Positions 12,281 through 23,368 of a stretch of DNA of 64,000 bases are shown in pieces. The number at the start of each line of letters is the position of its first letter. The first letter of the stretch is position 1. Both the position numbers and the translations under genes were made by a program. This DNA is from Neopestalotiopsis rosae (Eukaryota; Ascomycota; Sordariomycetes; Amphisphaeriales; Sporocadaceae). The notes below the pieces were generated by a model. The model had not been told where the DNA came from. It made no database searches and saw only the letters and a program-made list of their open reading frames with translations. Where the stretch lies: positions 4,712,001 through 4,776,000 of the forward strand of contig JALGAS010000002.1 of NCBI GenBank assembly GCA_023078685.1, in the 5' to 3' direction.

Positions 12281-13936
12281 ATGGTTGGCAAGCTTATACC
12301 AAAGTATGTTTTGGCGTCTATTGCTGTGGCATTGGGCGGCTTTATCAATGGCTACGACACGGGTTCCGTAGGCGCCGTGATGGAAATGGACGAATTCACA
12401 AAGACGATGGGACATTTGTCGCCTTTTCTAATTGGTTTCTCGGTATCGCTCATTATGCTCACGGGTGCAGTGCCATCCATCTTTGGCGGCCAGCTCGCAG
12501 ACTCTCTGGGCAGATTAAAGGTCATTACGCTCGGCGCAGTCTTTTTCGGCATCGGCGCCGCCATTGAGGGAAGCGCTTCAAGTCTGGGCCAGTTTTTGGC
12601 CGGAAGGGCCATTGCCGGCTTTGGCCAGGGCGTCTTTCTGAGCAACGTGAGCGTCTACATTTGCGAGATTGCACCCTCCAAGCACCGCGGCATCCTTGCG
12701 GGTCTGCCGCAGTTCATGGCCACGGCCGGTATATGCGTGGGCTATTTCACCTGCTACGGAACAGTCAATATACAATCTGGCATGGCATGGAGGATCCCGT
12801 ACATCATTCAGTGCGTCATCAGCGTCTTATTCATTGCGAGCTGCATGGTTATCCCAGACTCGCCGCGCTGGTTGATGTTGCATGGGCGGCGCCAGGATGC
12901 CCTCGTGGCCCTGGACTGGTTGGACTTTTCCATGATCGAGGCCGAGCGAGACTTTCTCACCGCCACGGAGCAAAGGAGTAGCCTTTCCGTGTGGCAGAGT
13001 TTGGTATTGCTCTTTCGACGTGGATATCGATCGCGGACCATCCTGGCTCTTTTTGTTCTGGGCATGGTTCAGCTATCAGGCATCGATGGTGTCTTATATG
13101 TAAGTTTATCCTCGCTGGAGCGGTTGTTCAAGTCTAATGCGATGCCAGTATGCGCCCGTACTATTCTCACAGGCCGGACTCTCGTCATCGACGGCATCAT
13201 TCCTTGCTTCCGGTGTTTCGGCCATTCTGATGCTCGCCATATCGATCCCGGCTTTCTTGCTCGCGGACAAATGGGGACGTCGCACCTCTGCAATTACGGG
13301 AGGTATTGGCCTTGGAAGCCTCATGTTGTTGATTGGCACCCTATACGCTGCGGGTGTGGTTCATCCGTACGGAGTCGCCCGCTGGGTCGTGATTGTGTCC
13401 GTCTTTGCATTTGGCCTCACGTACTGCGCAACCTGGGGCATTGTTGGCAAGATTTATGCCAGTGAGATCCAGCCCTCAAATACGCGCGCGGCTGCAAATT
13501 CTGTAGCTCAAGGTCTTGCTTTCGTAAGTAAAACCTTCGTCAAATACGTCTCCCCTGGTATAATTCTCAATACTGATTGTGCTGAGTTCAACGGATTACC
13601 AACTGGCTTGTCGCAATTTTGACGCCAATCCTGCTAGACAAGTCAGCCTTTGGTGCTTACTTCCTGTTTGGAGGGTTTGCCCTCGGTACGGTTGCCGTGC
13701 TCGCTGCTTACATGCCAGAAACCCGGGGCCGTTCGCTGGAAGAGATCCAGGACGCCTTCCACCAGCCAGGAATCAAGAATCTCACGCAAAGTCTGCGGAG
13801 GCGACTCTTGCGCAAAGTAGGAAAGAATGGCAGGGAAAGCATTGAGCTTGCGGACAATGGGAATGACGCGCTGGCTGTACCGGATTCCAACGGATCTTCG
13901 TTGGCCGGCTTACGGCTTACTGTCAGTGCAGCTTGA
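12281..13936 (+). CDS. MFS sugar-porter-type transporter
   Basis: Three exons, 12281-13099, 13149-13527 and 13587-13936, give 515 aa. Twelve membrane segments are expected; GGFINGYDTGSVGAVM marks helix 1 and a sugar-porter PETRGRSLEEI block follows the last helix. PDSPRWLMLHGR lies after helix 6. The first intron (GTAAGT...CCAG) is straightforward. For the second, the consensus donor at 13524 would put exon 3 out of frame and stop within 12 codons; the overlapping donor 4 nt downstream (13528) restores frame into NWLVAILTP. This makes the junction uncertain. The protein belongs to the family that imports hexoses and related polyols by proton symport; its substrate cannot be read from sequence. 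Start codon chosen as MVGKLIPKYV immediately before helix 1. Confidence 0.82.
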
Positions 13937-15195
13937 GATGTGATGCATTTAGTTTGTGTGTCCGTTGTGTGTCCTGTTTCTCATTTGGACAAACAGCTAC
14001 ACGAAAGCTTTGGGTGTAAATACGAGAGACTCCTAGTGAGAGAGAAGATTGGTGTTGATTGAGGGATACTTGCCTACCTTGGCATAGAATCTAAATGCAG
14101 CCAGAGAAAGATTCCAATATGTAATGCATCTGTAAATAACTGCTTGATCTTGATAGAATCATTTGATCCAGCGATGGCAAACCCATAACTGCACGAAATG
14201 AATATCATTTGCCGGCGTCAATATTCCTAAAGGCAATACTGATTCTTCCCTATTTTCACAAGCGAGCACATACTGCACAGGCACAAGGGTCTCTTGATCA
14301 GCTGTTATTGATCCCAGGACTCTCCTCTCTGTAGAAATTGGTTTGGTTTTAGGGTGTATCCAGTGGTGAGTAACTCTAGAGCAGTGCCTTCCACATCCGC
14401 ATTTACCTCAACTACACATCAATGGGCGACTCAATTCACAAATGACCACATGCACCTACAAAATTTGCCAGAGGGAAGCTGCTGCTCGGTCCAAATTTCG
14501 CACAGATACGTGGCAGAATTGACGCCGATAATCTTGGACTCTTGAAAACTGTGTACCCTTTTCAAACTGCAGAACACCAAGTTGTATGCGCGCTCATTCG
14601 ATTGCTCAGGTTAGGACAGCTATTCAAATTTGCTCGGGACCTCCTTCCTATTCTACTACACTGATTCGCATTCGTCGCTGAAATCACGGTATGTCTAGAT
14701 CCTTCCAGTCAAAGCCTGGATTTTGCGTCTGAGCACATGCACTCATCCGACCAAGCCTGTATCCTTACAATCGGAGTTCAACCGTACCAAAATTTTCGTA
14801 TTGCTCCGGCAACATCCTTACTAAATCATCATCCCCGTTGACGATAAAATTCCCTCCACCCCATCTTTGTTGATCGTCACCTCCTCTACAATATTTCATT
14901 ACCTTGCATCTGTTTATTGTGGCTGCTTTGTTACCTGAGCCAACACTGATCTTCGCAATCGCTAGCAGAAGAAACCATCGACACCAGCTCAATCGCCACT
15001 TGCAACAACCACAGCAGTCTCCCTTTGGTACTCCTGATTTTTGTACAAGTTGCTTCGAACCTTCGCCACAATAAGTCGAGCTACAATTTCCTGCCGTTTG
15101 TTCAATTTCACCGATCATCAGCAACCTCCTTGGAGTTCGGTACTGGTAAGGCGCCTCAAAGCTGCGCAAAGTGGATGTTTGTAGCATCTTTGAAG
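13937..15195. other. Intergenic region
   Basis: About 1.26 kb without a supported gene between the MFS transporter and the next predicted gene. C/T-rich tracts and CAACAACC stretches just upstream of 15196 look like a fungal promoter and leader. Confidence 0.5.
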
Positions 15196-16077
15196 ATGGT
15201 GCATACACGCAACTCGGCCTCGACTACGCCTTGGTCGGAGGAGGTCAACGCACATTTTACGGTAAAGGGCCTGGACCTTGTCAGGCTTGTCGAGTACCAG
15301 GAAGAGGATCTTCATGCCGAGATTCAACGTCGGGCTGTTGCAGCAAAGAAGGCTGAGATTCGCAACCACATCGATCGACTCGCAGCCCTTCCTTTTGCTG
15401 ATCTTGACGATATCGAGTTTCGCAATATCAACGCCCGGCCCGGAGAGGAGAATTATTCCAAGTCAATCGACAGCAACGACTTCTGGGGGATCGAGACGGA
15501 CAATGGCAATGGCGGAGGCTGGGGCACATATGCTTGGATTGACAAAGACGACGACACTTTCTCCGGCAGCGATGACTGCAGTAGCATCGTGGGCGACGAT
15601 ACCAGCTTCCTAGAATGTCACATGGATACGCAGGACGATTCATGGCCGTCCAGTCTATTGCCGTGTTTTGGAGACAGCGACGTGAGCTCATCACACGCCT
15701 CCACACCCATTGGCTCCGAGTTTGGCCAGTATCAGGAGCACAGTACGAACGTCACTTCCTTCGAGAAGAGACTCAAGTGGAAGTTTCCGTCGGCCTTTGA
15801 AGAGAATGAGAAGACAGTTGCTCACACTGAGGAGAGTATAGGTCATTATCTAGAGGCGGCGGATTTTCTAATTCGCCAAACCAGTCGTCTAAGTGAGCAG
15901 CGCCGCGAGCGACAGAAAAGAGCTTTCCGCAGGATGACGAGAATTCCCTATACTAGGGAGGAATGGGGTAAAGGGCCGTCTGCCATCGACTGGGATTTGG
16001 CGACCAGAAATCTCGACGCACGCATGGCTGAGCGCAAGGCATCGAAGAAATCCAAGCTGTCAGAAGAAGTCCGTTGA
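15196..16077 (+). CDS. Hypothetical acidic protein, unknown family
   Basis: A single open exon of 293 aa. I do not recognise it. The N-terminus (about residues 10-60) is predicted helical with a repeated E/R/A-rich pattern ending KKAEIRNHIDRLAALPFADLDD. The middle (70-190) is Asp/Ser/Gly-rich and likely disordered. The C-terminal ~100 residues are strongly basic, helical and include RRERQKRAFRRMTRIPYTREEWGKGPSAIDWDLATRN. The ATG at 15196 has A at -3 and G at +4 and is preferred over the in-frame ATG at 15175, which has poor context. The next features downstream are tRNA-Ser and a second unrecognised protein. Coding potential is supported by a long frame with balanced, protein-like composition; function is unknown. 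Confidence 0.6.
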   Translation: MVHTRNSASTTPWSEEVNAHFTVKGLDLVRLVEYQEEDLHAEIQRRAVAAKKAEIRNHIDRLAALPFADLDDIEFRNINARPGEENYSKSIDSNDFWGIETDNGNGGGWGTYAWIDKDDDTFSGSDDCSSIVGDDTSFLECHMDTQDDSWPSSLLPCFGDSDVSSSHASTPIGSEFGQYQEHSTNVTSFEKRLKWKFPSAFEENEKTVAHTEESIGHYLEAADFLIRQTSRLSEQRRERQKRAFRRMTRIPYTREEWGKGPSAIDWDLATRNLDARMAERKASKKSKLSEEVR

Positions 16078-16631
16078 GTAACAAAATTACAGCTGCTCAG
16101 AGCCATGAGATTGTCCACCAGAAATGTTTTCCGAGCCAGATGCCCCGAGATGCTTTTCTAATGTCTTCGGTGGCGAATCTCAGGAGGCCGAGGTATGTTC
16201 AAACAAGATACGGATAATCATTCTTGGAATAGACGAAAGACCTATAAAAATCAGCATAGTAAACAACGATCATATCAATGCACTGCTCCTTGAGCCGTGG
16301 TGGTCTTAATTTTGGAAACAAATCTGGACTTTGCATCAAATCGAATTGATCTTCAGAACAATGCAGTCAAGATTCCCAGGAGTGAAATTGGATTGGGTTG
16401 AGAAGATGATGAATAGCCCCAAGTGCTGCTGTCAGGTTCAATGGCAATCATGTACGGAGTGCCCATGATTAGAAGGCGCGTCTGGTTGACTCTGGAGGTG
16501 GGGCGCCCGGACCCGTTCGTTATGTACATCTGAGCTGGCGCTCAGCTAGGCCAAATTTCGGGCTTTGGATTCGTAGGAGCAATGCATTATAATTTGCAAC
16601 AACGTCCTCATCTTCAACAAGACCCACACAA
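16078..16631. other. Intergenic region upstream of tRNA-Ser
   Basis: About 550 bases between the acidic hypothetical gene and the tRNA-Ser gene. No frame or repeat was supported. Confidence 0.5.
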
Positions 16632-16722
16632 GGCATTGTGGCAGAGTGGTCTAATGCGCAAGACTAGAATTTCTATCTATCTTGTTCCTTCGGGAGCGTC
16701 TGTTCGAATCAGGCCAATGTCG
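16632..16722 (+). tRNA. tRNA-Ser(AGA) with a 9-nt intron
   Basis: The acceptor stem GGCATTG pairs with CAATGTC and is followed by discriminator G. The D arm has GCA/TGC around AGTGGTCTAA. Anticodon stem CAAGA pairs with TCTTG only if 9 nt (16670-16678, TTTCTATCT) are removed between positions 37 and 38, the canonical eukaryotic tRNA intron site. The loop then reads CTAGAAA with anticodon AGA at 16666-16668. A long variable arm (TCC-TTCG-GGA) marks it as class II, and the T arm is GTCTG-TTCGAAT-CAGGC. All stems close, with G-T wobble at pair 2-71. Confidence 0.92.
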
Positions 16723-17221
16723 ATTTTTGGCTTCTACAGCTATGTAGAACCCTGCTTTTTTGGTTCCATCATATTATTCATTCTTAGCCAGTCTTCCGAG
16801 GTGTGACGGGCGTGGTGGAAGCAGTTGTGATATCGAGTGCTGCTCGCGGCTATAGTGCGCTGTATTTCTGGTTCTGGCGCAGCGCTGTACCACCTACTAC
16901 GCTGTACCATGCACTATATTATACCACTAACTGCATTGCACTGCACTCATTGCACTGCATCACATACTGCGCTGCATCCGACCTATATGGTTCTGGTGAT
17001 AACGTAGATCTTGGGCCGCAATCGGGAGCTGGCAAGCAGCTGTATCATCAATTTAGGCGGGAGCACAATACATAGGTGGTCCAGTATGGTGGTTTCGGCT
17101 GCGTAAGTAGAGGCTTACATAATACGCACGGGGCCCCGTGTATGTACTGGGAGCCTCGTGCCTCTTGTGGATACACACGGAAACTCACTTCCCGTATCAT
17201 CATAAGAAGTATTGTGTCAAG
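16723..17221. other. Intergenic region with short direct repeats
   Basis: About 500 bases between tRNA-Ser and the next gene. It contains a run of imperfect GCA-CTGC-type words, detailed in the separate repeat entry at 16934-16959. A TTG-initiated frame overlapping 17138 is the 5' extension of the next gene. Confidence 0.5.
16934..16959 (+). repeat. 12-bp direct repeat pair (CATTGCACTGCA)
   Basis: CATTGCACTGCA occurs at 16934-16945 and again at 16948-16959, a 14-bp period, inside a longer run of related CACTGC/GCTGCA words (about 16905-16985). It is a small degenerate tandem array in non-coding DNA. Confidence 0.6.
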
Positions 17222-18314
17222 ATGTCATCAACAAATTCCACCCTGTGCGACGAACTCGATGAAGTGCACCGCGATGCGCTCTTGCGGTCCATGAAAAATG
17301 TACTCGCAACAGACCTTGCCTCGACAACTTATGCGCAAATCATCGATGGTCTCCCGCTTGCCGATGTTGCCTGGGATCAGTACACGTCAAAAATCTGTGA
17401 CAGTCATCCTATTAATGAGCATGTCAATTTATGTCCGGGCGTTACGGACAAAGCCAAAGACCTGCTATCAGATTTTGATGTTGAAACACTCAAATTCGAC
17501 CAAGCTGTAAGAACGCATACACATCGAGTGAGCCACTACGATTTACTGATCCAGTGTGTAGCTACTTCGAGCATTCCAGACAGCTCCCCCATCTTCGGCG
17601 CGAGCTTTCGACATGCGGCTGCTCGAGTTGACTGCTGTAGCACTTCATCAGATTGGCGTGATCTTGTTCCAGCTTCACCTAGAGCTGCACGACCCAAGGA
17701 CAACACACGGTTTGGACATCGAGTCTGTCACTTCCTGGGAACAGGAACCGAAGCCTCCATTTCCACGCATCGTCCCAGATCCTACACTCTTTACAAACCC
17801 ACGTTTTACCGCTCAAGACCAATATCCGAACGGTCTGGCTGACGTCGTCGGATACTGGGCTGAGAACCGTATATTGGGGGGTGTACTGCTGTTTGACCGA
17901 TCACAAAACTGGGAACTCGATAATGAACCAAATGCATTCGTTGATTGCTCTCGGTACGACGTGACCTACCGTACCTGCCAGCTTCTGGACGAACAGCAAG
18001 CTACACTACTGCGCTTCATGCGCGACACGGAGAGCAACATGACCTGCCCGCTTCCCATTCTGCCAACAGAGAAGAACCGGAACCGAATTAATCCAGAAGA
18101 TGCGATCCCTGTTCATCAGGTATATCGCGATCCTTGGGAGAGGGTTGCACCAAAAAAGCTTTCACGAATGCAAGAATACATGGAAGACTGCGTGATAAGC
18201 TCCTTGGACTTTCCAGAATATGGTACGGACGAGGAATTCAGAGATCGACTCAGAGATCTCAAAGAACGGGGTCAAAATGCGAATCGGGATCGTGATGGCG
18301 GAAATGCGGACTAG
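17222..18314 (+). CDS. Hypothetical protein, unknown family
   Basis: Exons 17222-17506 and 17562-18314 give 345 aa; the intron is GTAAGA...GTAG, 55 nt, phase 0. I do not recognise the protein. It looks soluble, with no signal peptide or membrane helix. Residues 1-95 (MSSTNSTLCDELDEVHRDAL...) are acidic and helical. A hydrophobic stretch LLELTAVALHQIGVILFQLHLELHD follows the junction and argues that the splice is right, because it makes an amphipathic helix. The central block GYWAENRILGGVLLFDRS with later YRTCQLLDEQQ looks like a folded domain. The C-terminus is charged (FRDRLRDLKERGQNANRDRDGG). The gene sits between two tRNA genes, 499 bp after tRNA-Ser and 150 bp before tRNA-Gly. Confidence 0.65.
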
Positions 18315-18464
18315 TCAATTGTTGCGGAAATTGAGACGCGACCTCAGAACCTCACCTATGCCGGGATTCAAGTACGGAAGGGTTTCATGTAACACCTAGG
18401 AAAATTGCTAAGGAAATGAAGACCCATATTGTATTAAATTGCAGCATATTATCGTCACCCTCCC

Positions 18465-18535
18465 GCATTAGTGGTTTAGTGGTAAAATCCATCGTTGCCA
18501 TCGATGGGCCCCGCGTTCGATTCGCGGCTAATGCA
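18465..18535 (+). tRNA. tRNA-Gly(GCC)
   Basis: A 71-nt cloverleaf. Acceptor GCATTAG pairs with CTAATGC, discriminator A. The D arm contains GGTTTAGTGGTAAAATCC. The anticodon arm is CATCG-TTGCCAT-CGATG with anticodon GCC. The T arm is CCGCG-TTCGATT-CGCGG. No intron. A and B boxes match fungal tRNA-Gly. Confidence 0.96.
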
Positions 18536-19423
18536 ACTGTTCTTTTTGTCTTTCTTCATGAACCTCTCGTGAATTCATTTTTGCTTTGACATGCGTTGTC
18601 GCTCCGACCAAATTGCCATGCGCCACATGGCGGAGTAAGTAGGAACCTAGCGATGTCCACCTCTACGCTCCCATATGCATCTGGTTTCGTCTGCTACTAC
18701 AATCTCAGACCCTAGAAATATTATTGTATAAGCCAAGTCTAAATCTGCGATCTCAAATTCCATTACTCTATATCATCTGGGTATTTGATACCCGCCAATC
18801 TGCCATATATACCCTTTTCGAATGCAGAGCATCTCTGTCCGCTTCTGTTCTACATTCATTTACGACCAGTCACTCTGACGAGTGTACCTTCTCTGAGCCT
18901 GGTTGGGTAGCTACTTGGGCAGTGTTAGAGAAGGTACAAACAATATCAATTATCATGGTTTCTTGGTCCAACGGTTCTGGCGTATTTAAACTTGGCCCGC
19001 CCTGCTGCTTCTTTCCTCCAAAAAGGAGCTGTAGCGAGGCATTGGCGAAGCAGAAACGGGCTTTCATTATCATCGTCATCATCATCATTGACATGACAAG
19101 CGGCTGCCCTGTTCTTGTGCAAAGACGTATGTTGCATAGTTGACTTCACTCGCAATAACCATACCACGTTAAGAAAGATGATTGAAAGTAGTTTCATTTG
19201 TTAAGTAAAGGGCAAGCGCAGCGCCCGGGTATCTTTGATATCAATTCATCACTGTCGCTCACTTTCTCATCTTCCCTTGAAAACTCCTGTAAACATGACC
19301 CTTTTCATCAACGCTCGTGCATCTGGCTTTTTTTGGTATTGGCTTCTTGATTCTGTTATCTCAAGTGTAAAAATTTTCTTTTTTTTTTTCTTTCTGGATA
19401 TCTCTTTCTTTTTCTGTTTAAAC
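18536..19423. other. Intergenic region
   Basis: About 890 bases between tRNA-Gly and the 3' end of the CFEM receptor gene. It holds T-rich tracts (for example 19375-19390) and an ATC/CAT microsatellite-like run near 19065-19090. No gene is supported. Confidence 0.55.
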
Positions 19424-21326
19424 TCATATCCAACCTCCGTGACCTGACGACCCAGGAGGTAGTACCCCAGGTGACGTATACGTTCGCATTCGTGGTGCTG
19501 GGTCTCTAGGCGCCGGTGGTCGCGATGCCGGGGGAGGAGCCAGTGGCCACTCATGGTTGTTTTGGTAAAATGGGTCATTTTCGTTCCTGTCGCGAATGAA
19601 TGACGCGGCTATGGGAGTTGTGCGACTTCTATGCACTGTCGCAATGGGTGTGACTTGGTCATTGCGGTACGTATCAAAACTCTGTGGTTGCTGTAGTTGT
19701 TGTTGTTGTTGATGATGATGACGTTCTGATCTTTTTCGTTGTAATTGTTGCTGTTGTCGGTGTTCCCGATGGTCTTGGAGATCCTCTCGGTACTCTTGGC
19801 GGATCTGGATATAATCGTCTTTTGGAGATTGTTCCTGGAGCTCAATATCGCGCTCCCAGGGATTCGGCGTCGTCCCAGACGATACGGAATCCCCGCTAAT
19901 GGGGTCATACGGGTTTTTGCGTGACGATTTGGTCCCTGATTTGGGTGTCGAGCCCGTCTTTACGGCGCTCGACCTCTTGCGTGTGCTGAACTCGGCCGGC
20001 CATATGTGAACAATGACCAGGCGAATGGTCGGCATGCAGAGCACAATGGCTGTGACCTTGACCTCGAGCGATGTCCAGATGACGGGGCTTGTGTAGTCCC
20101 ACGTAGGGTTGGACGACTTGGAAAATTGCAAAATGTGCAGCAGTCGGAAGCACGCAGCAAGGATGACGAAGCTGCCCAGACTAAACATGCAGAGAGTCAT
20201 GAGCCGCTTCTTCCAAGGCATGTTTAGCTGGACTATAATGGGCAGCGGGATGACCATGATGGTAAAATCCTGTGCGATACCCATGACGGCCGTGTATATG
20301 GCCAAGATGTTGACGTCGAGACATTGATGATGACCATTCGCGGCTGTGATTACCTCCCAGTTGTAGCTGATAGGCCAGCATTGGAATACAACCACAAATA
20401 CGTTGGCAATGGACGATAATACCACCCACCCCATTACTATCCAGCATATTTTCCGAAAGACTCGAATGGAGAATATTCTTATGAGGAAGAGAAGTAGGCT
20501 GATGCGGCAGAGAGCCAGCACTGCAATATAAAATATTTCATCGATGAAAAAAAGCTGGAACAGTCAGTCGAATGCATGAGTGCGATTACTTTGGGTAGTC
20601 ATACTTTCAATGCTGTCTGGATCGTATGAACGTCAAGGTCCCATATGTCACGACCAAGTGCCGTTATGCGGACTGCAAATGCGTCTTAGTAAATTGACCA
20701 TGAGCGGGATCTTAATGGAAGCATGATAAACCGACCATAATTGCCAAGAACAATAAACGGCAAAAGGGTGAGAAGAATGGCAAAGACAATCCAGTCATCT
20801 GGGCCAATCGTTTTGGCGATTTTGTATCTTCCTATCAGGCGTACCAACATGCAGAGTACCGTGACAGTGTCAAGGACCAGAAACGGAGCTATGTCCTCGG
20901 TTTGGTGTCGCTCTGCTCTGCCGCATGCTACTTCGTCGGTCTTGGCGAGCTCTAAAGATCGAATCAGTACACCAAGCGATTCTCTTACTTCAGTATGGGA
21001 AAAGTGATGGGGTTTCCTACGTAGCCTCTCCAGTACTGTGCAGCTTGTCGATACACAATCATTGACAGCATTGTATAGTGAGGGATCTTCGCAGATACAT
21101 GTCGAGTTCGTCACCGAGCCGCATGGAGAGTCGGGTATCACCTCGAGTATACATTGCAACTAAAGATATTGTCTGTGAGCAACGCCAAAACATCAAAAGT
21201 CAAGAGTTAAAAACGGAAACCCACCCCGCATGCTGGAATCTGATCTGCATAATCGAGAAAACTTTTGGCTTGACATAGGCTGAACAAAACCGTGGCGGCC
21301 AACACGTAGAGCTTGACGACCTTCAT
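19424..21326 (-). CDS. CFEM-domain Pth11-like receptor (putative GPCR)
   Basis: Five exons on the minus strand: 21326-21225, 21159-21021, 20951-20736, 20672-20605 and 20554-19424, 551 aa. A signal peptide (1-20) precedes a CFEM domain with the eight cysteines at 33, 37, 47, 55, 57, 69, 74 and 90; the last one is reached only after splicing the intron at 21020-20952. Then comes a seven-helix rhodopsin-like domain with TIGPDDWIVFAILL, ALGRDIWDLD, Y-I-A-VLALCRISLLLFLIRIF and TAIVLCMPTIRL blocks. The C-terminal cytoplasmic tail of ~170 residues is disordered with His/Gln-rich runs and many Ser/Pro. Relatives such as rice-blast Pth11 sense surface hydrophobicity or host cues upstream of cAMP signalling. 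The family is clear; the ligand is unknown. The donor at 20735 (GTCGGT) is weak, so that junction is less certain. Confidence 0.87.
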
Positions 21327-22532
21327 GACTGGGATCGTTGTAGCGACGAGACCAGACTTCCTGCGACCAGACTCGCCTCAGCGACACGCCCCTACGATGG
21401 TATAGCGATCCCAACTGGCATCTCGGAGGCCGGAAAGAATATTGTTGTTTTTCGTGTCGTCGTTCTTGTCGGAGAATTTTGGAGGGCTGATCGGTGCGGG
21501 CGCACTGGGGATTTTGAGGCAAAAGTATGAGAACGACTCAGGGATGAGCTGAGCAGCCTCATTGTTGAATATGGCATCATGGACAACCCTGTTTGGAGAC
21601 GGCTAGATCCACCGCAAATTAGTATTCAGACTGAGGCCAGGGCCAGCGGTTGTCAGATCCGTGGCGGCGCGGCTGTCTATCACAAAGCTAGACGGGCTAG
21701 ACAGTGCCCGTGTTCCTCACTAACATGAAAGCGTCTTATTTTGAACCTGGCTAGATATACGGACACGAGATTAGCGTGATGGAGGTTTATGAGCCGCCGA
21801 TCTGATGTGGGCTGTTTCGGCAGAAGAAAGGCAGATGATAGACGGCCCACGCCGGAATGGGCCCTCATATCGTCAGCAAAGTACTGTATCATAATGTGAA
21901 CTTTGCCATAGACGGACATGATCACGAATGAGAGGTCACTAATGAGGAGTTGATGACAGGAGTCTTGCAGTATCAGACGAATACTAGCCTCCCATAACAA
22001 ATTATAGGACGAGGCAGATGTCTCCTCTGGCTCCTCTGGCTCATCTGGTGGGCCCAGAGGCCAGTAATTGGGGTTTCGGCAGGTGGCCAGACTGATTGCT
22101 TTTTCCATAGTTCTGCCAGTAGTTTCGGTCCGTTCATCGTCAGTGCGCACACAAAACCTATTGTCAAATGTGACAACCGCGGCTATGTAAATAGCAAACA
22201 CGACTTTGGCAAGATTTGGATCTGACAATTATTTTAGGATTAGCAGGTCTTGGAAATCGCCAATTGAGGATTCGTGGGCATATGTCACGATCGACAGTGC
22301 CATTCTCAGATTTGAGTTGACTTGAGTTCCTTCATCCAACTTCACCTTGCATCGACGAGCGTTCCATTTACAGTCTGAAACAGGCTATAAAATACCCGTC
22401 ATCTAGGGTGAGCGCTCTGATCAAGCTGCACTGGAACGAATTAGGCAATGGCACCTCAATTGATTTATCGACGAATCCGGAGTAGAAACCTTACAAAGGT
22501 TAGCTTAGGTAGAGCTGCTTGATCATAAAAAG
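21327..22532. other. Intergenic region left of the TIR element
   Basis: About 1.2 kb including the promoter of the CFEM receptor. A minus-strand 182-codon frame at 22228-21680 opens with TTG and has no recognisable features, apart from a P-D-E-P-E-E-P-E-E repeat derived from tandem CTCTGG words near 22020-22050. Not called as a gene. Confidence 0.45.
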
Positions 22533-22582
22533 GGGAATCCTTAGACTCACTATGCATTTGCTTACGCTCACTATATCTAACC
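22533..22582 (+). repeat. Left terminal inverted repeat
   Basis: Fifty bases beginning GGGAATCCTTAG and ending TCTAACC. It is inverted at 23369-23418 with a single A/G difference. Confidence 0.85.
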
Positions 22583-22766
22583 CAACTGGGATAGCTGCCC
22601 CCATAGGGGGGTTTTGCGGTACTTTCTAGCAATCAGCCGGTATATCTATTATAATAGTATATACTTACTATTCAACTTTGCACCACCGAAAAAAGCCACA
22701 CTGCAACCCTCCCTTGCTGCCGCCCCCCTGAAGATATCCGAATATAGTAGCAGCGCACGCTCTATT

Positions 22767-23027
22767 ATGCTGGATGATGCTATTACCAATACCGCGCTGA
22801 TTAAGTTCCTCGAAGCTAGCTTTACGGTATTTGCTAAAGCTAAAAAAGCACTGCTCGAGGCCCTCGAAGCTAATGGCTTTGCCGCCAGCAGGCTGCGTTC
22901 TTCCAACAAAAACACCGATAACGTCTGGACCACTATTATTTATTGCTGCTGGAAAAGAGGAAAGAGACCGCAAAGTAGGAAGGGACGAAGCATTACCGGC
23001 AGAATACGTTTACGCATATCAGCCTAA
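22767..23027 (+). CDS. Short unidentified frame inside the TIR element
   Basis: An ATG-initiated frame of 86 aa (MLDDAITNTALIKFLEAS...). The first ~55 residues are strongly helical with A/K/L-rich composition (AKAKKALLEALEANGFAAS), and the rest becomes basic. It might be an exon or truncated fragment of a transposase or of a gene carried by the parental element. No catalytic DDE/DDD motif or zinc knuckle is present. It may equally be a chance frame. Confidence 0.3.
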   Translation: MLDDAITNTALIKFLEASFTVFAKAKKALLEALEANGFAASRLRSSNKNTDNVWTTIIYCCWKRGKRPQSRKGRSITGRIRLRISA

Positions 23028-23368
23028 GTAAATTGCCCGTGGGAGATCAAATTAGTGCTAGGGCAAGGGCGCTAGCGCGGAGTCTATCCTTGTGACCGGA
23101 GCACCGGGTTAGCAAAAGACGCGCATAATCACCGGCTTTGCGCGCCCGGTATTCCACTTTCTTCGCAATTATAACTGGCAATTGCCATCAATTGCCAAAA
23201 TATCAAAATGGCGATGGCTTCAGCGGTGACCACTAGCGACGACGAGGTGCTGCAGCATGCTTGCAGTGTGCTGTGGCGTATGGCCTACCTCCCTGGTCTA
23301 TGCTGCTTGTACCCTTCTGGGGAGGGATGTACCGCCAAATAGGTGCTCCATCCACTCATTCCGGATAT

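Noticed and set aside
11661..12371. 236-codon frame overlapping the transporter start
   Set aside because: Begins with TTG, overlaps a clearly real gene in another frame, and has no recognisable features.
21680..22228. 182-codon minus-strand frame near the TIR element
   Set aside because: Starts at TTG, contains a PDEPEEPEE run derived from tandem CTCTGG words, and has no domain signal.
23208..23342. 44-codon frame (MAMASAVTTSDDEV...) in the TIR element
   Set aside because: Too short for a gene on its own; noted only as a possible remnant exon within the element.
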